Below, one piece after another: positions 56,259-64,000 of a stretch of 64,000 bases of DNA. Position 1 is the first letter of the stretch, and each line of letters begins with the position of its first letter. A model generated the notes under the pieces. That model did no database searches and was not told the DNA's origin. It was given only the letters and a program-made list of their open reading frames with translations. The stretch spans positions 558,001-622,000 of the forward strand of contig CP084619.1 of the NCBI GenBank assembly GCA_025917655.1, written 5' to 3'. The translations under genes and the position numbers were made by a program. The DNA comes from Chlorella sorokiniana. Lineage: Eukaryota; Chlorophyta; Trebouxiophyceae; Chlorellales; Chlorellaceae.

Positions 56259-57005
56259 TCAGACGGCATGACACTGCCTGCACACGCATTGCAGCGAGGT
56301 GAACGTACAGCAGTGGTTCGAGCCTCGTGGAAGGCGGCAACCGAAAGGCGGCAGCAGCAGCAGCAGCACAGTGCCTGCAAAATGCCGAAGCACCTTCAGT
56401 GCTTGAGTGCCGAAACCTCATACAAACAGTCTCCGATCGGTGTTTGGTCGCTCTGCAAGGACCACCGGGCCGCTTGGCCCAGTGTTGAACCGACCGTCTT
56501 GCAAAGGGCGCAACTTGCTGGACGAAAACTGGAGCCTGCTTTATGTGGGGATCAAAAATATCTTGCATACATGAAAGAACGTCCCGAACGAATTTAGCCA
56601 GCTTTCCTGCTGCCTCCCTGTCGCCTTGTCACCCGCCTGTCGCTCGCTGTTGCTGGCAGCACTCTGTTTGCATCCACTGGGCCAACCATCAGGCTGACTG
56701 CACTGTGAAGTTTTGCAAGGCTCGAAGCATGAAGCATGCAGATGCCCTCCTCCTGTCCTCCCAGCCCGGGTCCTCGTGCTGCCGCCCAACACGAGGACCC
56801 GCCAGGCGCAGGAAGCATCGGCTCCTCCACCGCCCAGCCCGCCATCTCATCGACCTCGTCGCTCGGCGCGAGAGGCTCCGGCCAGCGCCGCTGGAGGAAG
56901 GCTGCGGGGCGGGGCGGGGGTGGACTGAGCAGCAGGCGGCGCGAGGATGAGCTCAGCGCCGAGACACATGTACGGCTGCGGCCTGTCGCCCCAAACATTC
57001 TTAGC
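56259..57005. other. Intergenic; possible further 3' exon on the minus strand
   Basis: Near 56930-57010 a minus-strand frame reads AKNVWGDRPQPYMCLGAELI, continuing the alignment with the related copy at the window end (AKNVWARALAAG). This may be a last exon or read-through of the gene at 57006-58389. The remainder, with an AT-richer patch near 56540-56600, shows no exon. Confidence 0.35.
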
Positions 57006-58389
57006 TCAAATCAAATCAAGATCAGGCCGCAAGCCCCACCCTTGTGCCGAGTCACGTGCTTGACGTCCGCCAGCAGCAGCGGCTCCACTAGCGGCCACAC
57101 TCCCGCCACCGCCTCCCGGCTGCTGAGCTGGCACGCCGCCTCCGCGGCAGAGGCCTTGCACTGCATGGATGAAGGTGAAGGGGCGTGGATCTTGTTGGTT
57201 CACATTAGCTGGTGCCATCTGGTAGGCGGCTGTTTGGATCACCGCCAGCGCGGCCCTGCCCCCAAGCACTCAGCGGCACCGCTAGCATTCGTGCCCCCCC
57301 CCACCACCCCCACCCCCACCCAAAAACACACACACACACACACACTAACCCACCTCAAAGTCTGCGCCCCACTCCTCTGCATCGCCCAGCCCCGGCAGTT
57401 CCAGGCCGTACAGCCAGCGAAGGCAGTACAGCACGCCGTCATGCAGCGCCTCCCGCAGCTCCCTCGCATCCGCCTCCCGCCCTCGGCGGCGGTGGCGTTA
57501 GCGCCGGCCGCGGGCGGCGAGGCTCTCCGCGCTGCGGCGAGGCTGCCCAGCTCGCGCTGCAGCTGGTGCAGCTCTGCCAGGCACGCCTGCGCTTGGGTCG
57601 GGAGGCAGTACACCGCAGTTGCTGCGCTGGGTGGATCAGCGCCAACGCCCTGCTTACATGATGGCTTCTGGGGCCGCAATGCCCCAGCCCCAGCTGTGCG
57701 ACAGCTGTTCAGGCCATACATGCAGCTGGGCGCCGAGCATCACAGCGGGGTGCCCACCTGCACAAAGCGCCCCTGCCGCGCCAGTAACGCCTGCGCAGCC
57801 CCCAACGCGTCGCACAGCTGCCAGGCCAGCTCCTGGGCGGCCTCCAGAGCCGCCAGGGCCGCCGCCGCCTCGCCGCCACCGCCGCCGCCGCTTCGGCCGC
57901 CTGCGGCAAGGCCGCTGAGGCGCAGCAGCGCGGTTGCGGCGTCGCACATGGCGGAGCGATGGGAGGCTGCCTGAAGGGGGGAGGAGGCGGAGGAGGAAAC
58001 ATGGCACATGTGGGGCAGGGCACAGGGGCTTCGAGTAGTGCTGAGATGCTGACAACTCGTGGAATGGATGTGCAGGGATCACGCCGCTGCAACACCAAGA
58101 AGCAGACCGTTGAGGCAACAGCAAGCCAACCTTGAGGCTGAGGCGGGACTCGGCGGCAAGCCCCCCGCAACCGCAGCGGCGCTGCCGGCGACAACCAAGG
58201 CAGCAGCTGCTGCTGCACGGCGGCGTACAGGGCATGCTCCTGAGGCTGAAGGGCCATATGCCGCTGATTGGCAGCCGGTTCCTGCGAGGACAGGGCAGCA
58301 TCTGCCGGCAGCTGCTGCAAAAAGGCGACCGCCGCCTCCAGGGCCGTATGCAGCCGCAGGAGGCGCTGACGGTCTTGTAGCCATTGCAT
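57006..58389 (-). CDS. Unrecognised gene Y, longer copy
   Basis: From the ATG at 58387-58389 the first exon reads MQWLQDRQRLLRLHTALEAA and VAFLQQLPADAALSSQEPAA. Later segments read LEAAQELAWQLCDALGAAQA (near 57790-57850), LAELHQLQRELGSLAAARR (near 57540-57590), LREALHDGVLYCLRWLYGLE (near 57400-57460, donor GTGGGT), AAEAACQLSSREAVAG and VWPLVEPLLLADVKHVTRHK, ending at 57006. It is helical and Leu/Ala/Gln-rich with no domain that I know. A frame slip lies near 57480. A shortened relative occurs at 63608-64000. Upstream exons on the minus strand could extend it. Confidence 0.4.
57328..57346. repeat. Short (CA)n run in an intron
   Basis: About nine CA units in the intron after the exon coding WGADFE in gene Y. 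Confidence 0.8.
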
Positions 58390-58418
58390 GTGGTGCACTC
58401 TGATGGTCTCTTATTACA

Positions 58419-60912
58419 TCAGGCCACTAGGCAGATGAAGACAGCAATGCTTCCAAAGATGCTCCTGCATGGCACGTCAGGTGAGGTACCGGGAGCGGCC
58501 AACGGATGCTGTTCATCGCGCTCGTGGCAGGAGCGCAGGCAGGCCCGCAGCTGCTCGCCGCCGCCGTTGGAGAGCTCCCGGCGTGCAAGCAGACGTGTTG
58601 TGCCTCCGCGGGTGTAGTTCTGGCCATTCGACCCAGCCGTGGTGCAGCTGGAGAGGCGCAGCGTGGCGGGCTGCGCTTCTCTCTGCAGTTGGAAGCAAAA
58701 GTCAAGCAAGGAGGCAGGTGCCCCGGTGCCACAGGATGCCCCCGCACCTGTCACCTCGGCCTGGCAAGGGCCTCGGCTGCCCCATCCCTTGGTGCGACCC
58801 ACAGGGTGGTGCATGCCCTTGGCGTGCCTTGGCGCTGCGCCGCTCTCCCACGCCGCACCCGGGGGAGGGGGGCCCTGCACAGGGAGGCAAAGTCGGCAAA
58901 GGCAGGCGGCGGCGGCGGCGGGGCATGGGGTGGGAGGTGATGGTCGGTGCCCAAGAGCACCGACCAGTCGCTCCCTGGAAAAATAAAGAGAGAGGGATGG
59001 GGGTCGGGTGGCCGTGGCAGCACCCCAACCAGTGAGGGACAAACTAGCGGCCCCGCCAAACCAAGCCACGGATGAAGTATGCCGTCTTGCTCCTGCGTAA
59101 GGTTCCTCTCCTTGCGCTTGCGCGCCCGCTGGGCCGGAGCCTGCCCGTGGGGCTGCTGCTGCTCGGGCGGCGGCGGCGACGCGGGCAGCGCCAGCTCGGG
59201 CGGCGGCGGTGCAGGCTGCTGCTCGTGGGGCTGCGGCGGCTGCGGCGGCAGTGCAGGCTGCGCCAGCTCAGGCGGCGCTGCAGGATGCTGCTGCTGCTGC
59301 TGCTGCTGCTGCGCACCCTCATCCATGGCGCGGTCCAGCGCGGCGCAGATGGCGCGCACAAAGGGGCCCAGCGGGTCCCACGCGCGCCACATGAGCAGCA
59401 GGCTGCCCGGGCCGAGGGTGGTGGGCAGCGCCAGGCGGCGCAGCGCCGCGCCGTGCAGCACGTGGTCGGGCGGCAGCCCGCAGCGCTGCGCGAGGAAAAG
59501 CCGCAGGCCACCCACCCACGCCACCGCCAGCTCTGCCAGCTCCAGCGGCGGCGCGCGCGGCGCGCGGCCGCCTCCTGCTCGTCCCCCTCCTGGGCTGCCC
59601 GCTCGGCGGCTGCTGCCGTCCTCCTCGGCCGCCTCGACCCGGGCTGCCTCGTCCTCCGGGTCGGCCTGCGCCAGCGGGCGGCGCGGCTGTGCGCGGGCAC
59701 GCAGCGCGGCCGCGGCAGCGCGCTGCCCTCGTGCGCCACCGGGCGGCCGGGAAGCCGTGGGCGTGCAGGGCGGCCTTGGTGCCGCCATCGGCTGCGGGGA
59801 GGTGGGGGAAAGGGGCAGAGGGCGAGTCGTCAGACCTCGCATGGTGGCGGGAAGAGGGCCACAAACAACGCATGGCGGCTGGCCGCCCCAGCCCCTCCAA
59901 CAACAACCAGGGAGGGCCACAAACAACGTATGCAGACATGCCGCACCAGCCCCTCCAACAACACAGCCGAAACGCACCCCAGCCGCGGCCGGCCACCACC
60001 GCGGCGTAGGCGGCGGCGTCCGCCGCCAGCGCCAGCAAGGGGTCGCAGCAGCGCTCGCAGGCGCAGGCGTAGCGCTCGTGCGGCGGCACGCGCTTCGCGG
60101 TGTAGTAGGCGGCGCTCAGGCGGCGGCCCTCCTCCTGCATGCACACCTCCAGCGGGCGCAGCGCGCGCCACTCCTCGCCGCTGACCAGCAGGCCGGAGGG
60201 AAGGTGCACCAGCCACTCCTGCGCGCCGTGCGCGTCCAGCCAGCCCGGCGGCAGCCTGCCGCGCAGCCAGCCGGCGCGCGCCAGCAGCTGCTCCAGCGCC
60301 ATGAAGACGCCCGCCGCCTTCATGGGCCCGTTGAACCACCTGGGGGAATTGGGAGGGGATTGAGGGGGTGAGCTTGTGGTGGGGGGCAGGCTGTCTGTTG
60401 GTGCAGGCAGGCAGGCAGGCAGGCAGGCAAACCCCAGCACCTGGGCACGGCCACCAGGCACTCCACGTCGGTGTGGGGCTGGCCGGGCGCAGCAGGTAGA
60501 TGGACAGCGCGTGGTCCAGCTGCAGGCGCAGCTGCTCAGGGGGCAGGCGCGCCGCCTCGGCGGGGTCGAGCAAGCGGGAGATGACGGGGCCCAGCGGCAC
60601 GTCGGCCTGCAGCAGCTCGGCCAGCGGGGGCAGGCGCACGCGCTCGCCGGGCAGCCGCTCCACGGCGGCGTCCAGCTCGGCGCCGGCCAGCGCCAGCGTC
60701 GCGCGCAGGCGCCGCAGGAAGGCCGCCGTGCCCTCCCGGGTGGCGTCGCCGGGGTAGGCGGTGCCCCACAGGCCGGTGGACCCGGCCTCCACGATGGCCT
60801 GGCGGTGGCGGCCGGCCTCGTGCTGCGGCGAGCCGGTGGCGGCGCGGGGGCGATGCCGTGCACCGCGTCGCGCACCGAGAAGGCGCTCACGCAGCGGAGG
60901 GCGCTGCGACCC
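58419..60912 (-). CDS. Unrecognised gene X module, full-length copy
   Basis: An acceptor at 60913 opens GRSALRCVSAFSVRDAVHGI. Then follow STGLWGTAYPGDATREGTAA, LRLQLDHALSIYLLRPA, GPMKAAGVFMALEQLLARAG, EEWRALRPLEVCMQEEG, YYTAKRVPPHERYACACERC (a CxCxxCC cluster near 60050), an acidic stretch, LAVAWVGGLRLFLAQRCGLP and FVRAICAALDRAMDEGA with a Gln/Pro tail. The Cys cluster recalls post-SET/SMYD-like sequence, but no SET core is seen. A final exon near 58419-58690 may close it, with TGTAA just beyond the stop. It may be the 3' half of one long gene beginning at 63435. Confidence 0.4.
59319..60020 (-). repeat. Duplicated block, gene X side
   Basis: Near-identical to 61607-62300, including the intron at about 59800-60006 with GGGCCACAAACAACG twice. 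Differences are a few short indels in the coding part. Identity in the intron shows the duplication is recent or has been homogenised. Confidence 0.85.
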
Positions 60913-61099
60913 TGGGAGGGAGGGGGAGAAGGGGAGGGCAGAGTCGGCAAAGGCAGAGTCGGCAAAGGCAGGCGGCGGCGGCGAGGCACGGGGTGGGAGG
61001 TGGTGATCGGTGCCCCATGAGCACCGACCAGTCGCTCCCTGGAAAAAAAAAAAAAAAAGAGGGATGGGGATAATGGTGGCAGGCCCTCATGAAGGGGGC
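60913..61099. other. Spacer between the two gene X modules
   Basis: Contains the hairpin-bearing intron-like block (also at about 58900-59000), with TCGGTGC and GCACCGA arms near 61007-61030, and an A16 run near 61042-61058. If the modules belong to one gene this is an intron; a donor-like GTGAGC follows the last codons of the upstream module near 61100. Confidence 0.4.
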
Positions 61100-61371
61100 T
61101 CACGGCCGGAAATACCTATTGCCCAAGTTACGCTTCAGCGCCATATGCCTGTGATGATAAGTGCGCTTGCGATTGGCCGGAGGCTGCTGCTGCTGCTGCT
61201 CGGGGGCTGCGGCGCCGGGGACTGCGCCGGCTCGGGCGGCGGCGGCGCTGCGGGCTGCTGCTGTTGCTGCTGCTCGGGCGGCGGTGGCGGCGCTGCGGGC
61301 TGCTGCTGCTGCTGCTGCTCGGGCGGCGGTGGCGGCGCTGCGGGCTGCGCCGGCTCAGGCGGCGGCGGCGC

Positions 61372-61404
<33 letters not shown>

Positions 61405-63435
61405 GGGCGGCGGCGGCGCTGCGGGCTGCGCCGGCTCAGGCGGCGGCGGCGCTGCGGGCTGCGCCGGCTCGGGCGGCGCCGGCGCAGGCTGCTGCTGCTG
61501 CTGCTGCTGCTGCTCGGGCGGCGGCGGCGCTGCGGGCTGCGCCGGCTCGGGCGGCGGCGGCGCAGGCTGCTGCTGCTGCTGCTGCTGCGGCGGCTGAACC
61601 GCGCCCTCATCCATGGCGCGGTCCAGCGCGGCGCAGATGGCGCGCACAAAGGGGCCCAGCGGGTCCCACGCGCGCCACATGAGCAGCAGGCTGCCCGGGC
61701 CGAGGGTGGTGGGCAGCGCCAGGCGGCGCCGCGCCGCGCCGTGCAGCACGTGGTCGGGCGGCAGCCCGCAGCGCTGCGCGAGGAAAAGCCGCAGGCCACC
61801 CACCCACGCCACCGCCAGCTCTGCCAGCTCCAGCGGCGGCGGCGCGGCGGCGGCGGCCGCCTCCTGCTCGTCCCCCTCCTGGGCTGCCCGCTCGGCGGCT
61901 GCCTCGTCCTCGGCCGCCTCGACCCGGGCTGCCTCGTCCTCCGGGTCGGCCTGCGCCAGCGGGGCGGCGCGGCTGTGCGCGGGCACGCAGCGCGGCCGCG
62001 GCAGCGCGCTGCCCTCGTGCGCCACCGGGCGGCCGGGAAGCCGTGGGCGTGCAGGGCGGCCTTGGTGCCGCCATCGGCTGCGGGAGGTGGGGGAAAGGGG
62101 CAGAGGGCGAGTCGTCAGACCTCGCATGGTGGCGGGAAGAGGGCCACAAACAACGCATGGCGGCTGGCCGCCCCAGCCCCTCCAACAACAACCAGGGAGG
62201 GCCACAAACAACGTATGCAGACATGCCGCACCAGCCCCTCCAACAACACAGCCGAAACGCACCCCAGCCGCGGCCGGCCACCACCGCGGCGTAGGCGGCG
62301 GCGTCCGCCGCCAGCGCCAGCAAGGGGTCGCAGCAGCGCTCGCAGGCGCAGGCGTAGCGCTCGTGCGGCGGCACGCGCTCGCGGTGTAGTCGACGGGGCC
62401 CAGCGGCACGCCGGCCTCCAGCAGCTCGGCCAGCGGGGGAGGCGCACGCGGGGCCCGGCAGCTGGGCCACGGCGGCGTCCAGCTCGGCGCCGGCAAGCGC
62501 CCTGATCGCGCGCAGGCGCCGCAGGAAGGCCGCCGTGCCCTCCGGGGTGGCGTCGCCGGGGTAGGCGGTGCCCCACAGGCCGGTGGACCCGGCCTCCACG
62601 ATGCCGCCGCGGTGGCGGCCGGCCTCGTGCTGCGGCGAGCCGGTGGCGGCGCGGGGGGCCAGCCCAGCGCGATGCCGTGCACCGCGTCGCGCACCGCGTA
62701 GGCGCTCACGCAGCGGTCGAGGGCGCTGCCCAGGTCGGCGGGGGCTGCTGCCGCTGCTGCTGCTGCTGCGGTGGGGCCGGCACCACTGCCTCAAGGCGCA
62801 GCGTGCACAGCTCCAGCGCGGCGAGCGAGTGGTCGGCCTGGCGGCGCGGGGAGGAGGAGGTGGCGCCGCGGCCGCTGGGCGCCGGCGGCTGCTGCGTGCG
62901 GCGGTAGGCGTTCACCTAAAGGGTTTGTGTGGAGGGCCAGGGAGGGAGGGAGGGTTTGTGAGGTGTGCCAGGCGGCAGCTGCCCACAAAGACACAAATCA
63001 CCCGCCCACAGCAGCTGCCTACAAAGACACAAATCACCCGCCCACTACCCGCCCGCCCACACAAAAACAGCCCACCTGTGCCAGGAGGTCGGCGGCGCCG
63101 GGCACCCCGTCCGCAACGGCGCGGTGCAGGGCGGCGTGGTCCACAAACTGCTGCAGCCAGCCCACGCGGCGAAAGGCGTCGGCGGCCTGGCAGACGCGCT
63201 GGAAGGCCAGCAGCAGCGCCTGGACGGTGCTCCAGCGGGTGACGCCGTCGACTTCGAGCTCGCGCTGCTCCCAGGCCTCTCCTGGCTGGCCGAGGATGTC
63301 CCGGCGGGACAAGAGGCGGTAGTTGCCGTGTTTGGTCTGGCTGCCCCCAGGCACGCCGGTGGTGTTTTCCTTGCCTTTGGATGGAGGGAAGCCGCGGATG
63401 GTGTTCAGCACGCATACAGCTAGGAGAATCTCCAT
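61100..63435 (-). CDS. Unrecognised gene X', copy with N-terminal exons and an internal deletion
   Basis: Start at 63435: MEILLAVCVLNTIRGFPPSK, then LEVDGVTRWSTVQALLLAFQ and LQQFVDHAALHRAVADGVPG, donor near 63077. The next exon starts VNAYRRTQQPPAPSGRG at about 62917. The module then parallels gene X: LDRCVSAYAVRDAVHGIALG, STGLWGTAYPGDATPEGTAA, VPLGPVD. At about 62391 it jumps straight to the equivalent of YTAKRVPPHERYACACERC in another frame, missing most of the middle found in gene X. The rest matches gene X to LDRAMDEGA, then a long PPPPE/Gln tail. The deletion and frame slips suggest this copy may be decaying, though its 5' exons look sound. Confidence 0.38.
61180..61600 (-). repeat. Poly-Gln / Pro-Ala trinucleotide array
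   Basis: On the minus strand (CAG)5-10 blocks alternate with CCGCCGCCC-type Pro and GCGCAGCCCGCAGCG-type Ala/Pro blocks about nine times. In the coding frame it gives repeated EPAQPAAPPPPE and Q5-Q9. The matching tail of gene X at 59130-59310 is shorter and less regular, so the array has expanded in this copy. Confidence 0.85.
61607..62300 (-). repeat. Duplicated block, gene X' side
   Basis: Partner of 59319-60020, same orientation, offset about 2.3 kb. The similarity resumes beyond the deletion junction at about 62391 up to 62700, matching about 60570-60900 on the gene X side. Confidence 0.85.
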
Positions 63436-63607
63436 GCTGGATTGAAGGATTAGAGGATTAGAGGAAAAACAGGGCTACGGGGAGAGCGAGTTCGGAACGA
63501 AGGCTGAGAGGGCCAGCAGCTATGATGGAGCTATGGGGGAGCGGGAATTGGTCATCGGGAGCGAGGAAGAAGAAGAAGAAGTGGGGCGTATTCGCGTAGT
63601 GAGGGCA
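63436..63607. promoter_or_regulatory. Short gap upstream of gene X'
   Basis: 172 bases between the stop of gene Y' and the start of gene X', both minus. It must hold the promoter of gene X'. AGAAGAAGAAG near 63568 is the only obvious simple run. Confidence 0.35.
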
Positions 63608-64000
63608 CTACGCAGGAGGAACGGGGTTCATAGCGATCTCGCGCCCCTGGCTCCTATACAAAGCAAAGCAACGAAAATCACTTAGAATCAGCTGTGCCGC
63701 GCCCCAGTCTGCCGCCGCTTCGCCCGCCCGCGCCGTCGCGGCAGCCTCAGCAGAGCGCGCTGCAGCCGTCTCCGCCGACTCCCCCCGCCGCCAGGTGGCC
63801 ACGAGTCTTTGGGCTGACGCACTGCTGAACCACACTGCTGAACCCGCTGCCAGTGCCCTCGCCCACACATTTTTAGCTACACTCAGGATGCAAGCCCCAC
63901 CCTTGTGCCGAGCCAAGTGCTCGACGTCCTCCAGCAGCAGCGGCTCCACCAGCGGCCACACCCCCGCTGGCACGACCCGCCTGCGCAGCCCCCAATGCGT
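63608..64000 (-). CDS. Gene Y', shortened relative of gene Y, runs off the window
   Basis: Reads GVWPLVEPLLLEDVEHLARH then KGGACILSVAKNVWARALAA, matching gene Y's VWPLVEPLLLADVKHVTRHK, and ends NPVPPA at 63608. Just upstream, at the window edge, the minus strand reads ALGAAQA, which in gene Y lies about 600 bases before the VWPLVEP segment. So the two parts are joined here with the middle missing. The C-terminal 90 residues (Ala/Glu-rich) are not shared with gene Y. The 5' part lies outside the window. Confidence 0.35.
   Translation of the reverse strand, partial: THWGLRRRVVPAGVWPLVEPLLLEDVEHLARHKGGACILSVAKNVWARALAAGSAVWFSSASAQRLVATWRRGESAETAAARSAEAAATARAGEAAADWGAAQLILSDFRCFALYRSQGREIAMNPVPPA

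Noticed and set aside
61264-62505. Long plus-strand frames of Leu/Arg/Gly opposite gene X'
   Set aside because: They arise from reading CTG/GGC arrays on the wrong strand; the minus strand carries the sequence shared with gene X.
63034-63435. SET-domain (SMYD) methyltransferase
   Set aside because: VLNTIRGF and the later CACERC cluster suggested it, but the NHxC and GEE-type SET core motifs are absent from both X copies.
1-64000. LTR retroelement, Polinton or integrated giant-virus segment
   Set aside because: No long terminal repeats, integrase, capsid or DNA polymerase B motifs were seen; the only recognisable retroelement remains are LINE-type.

Overview
The window looks like nuclear DNA of a Chlorella-type green alga (Trebouxiophyceae), though that is inferred from style and not from a marker gene. 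It is very GC-rich, its genes are broken by many short GT-AG (a few GC-AG) introns, and TGTAA-type poly(A) signals occur. The content is plant/algal: a plastid-type APS kinase, Golgi glycosyltransferases with N-terminal anchors, and DDT/ARID chromatin proteins. No rRNA gene, CRISPR array or bacterial-style operon was seen.

Layout. 0.4-8.5 kb, all minus: an O-fucosyltransferase-like gene, two tandem pappalysin-like (M43) secreted metalloproteases, and a small gene with a YEEAR..R-type motif. 8.8-10.9 kb, plus: a type II membrane sulfotransferase. 11.5-22.8 kb, plus: a very long chromatin gene (or two abutting genes) with DDT, WHIM-like, PHIP/BRWD-like cryptic Tudor, ARID and Tudor-like segments. 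23.3-25.2 kb, plus: APS kinase, the cleanest gene here. 25.2-32.9 kb: gene-poor, with an AT-richer island holding an unrecognised spliced gene, a 5'-truncated LINE, shorter copies of the LINE tail and a tRNA-Ser(GCT). 32.9-40.6 kb: an ankyrin gene of about 29 near-identical 34-residue units, with a 1.8 kb inverted copy of its 3' end and flank on the far side. 41.8-50.3 kb: two copies of a ~2.7-3 kb segment, each with a polysaccharide pyruvyl transferase-like gene. 50.6-56.3 kb, minus: a GT61-type glycosyltransferase and a possible sialyltransferase-like glycosyltransferase. 57-64 kb, minus: a rearranged cluster of two unrecognised gene types, each present as a longer copy and an internally deleted copy.

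How the genes may work together. Six genes (O-fucosyltransferase-like, sulfotransferase, two pyruvyl transferase-like, GT61-like, sialyltransferase-like) look like lumenal glycan-building or glycan-decorating enzymes. APS kinase makes PAPS, the sulfate donor for sulfotransferases. The neighbourhood is therefore rich in extracellular or cell-wall glycan functions, but the genes lie on both strands and nothing shows co-regulation.

Caution. Many genes show single-base frame breaks, mostly in runs of G or C, that cannot be explained by introns. Paralogues and inverted copies in the same window often lack the same break, so I read most as consensus errors in the assembly. Exon ends are given exactly only where splice sites and reading frame agree.
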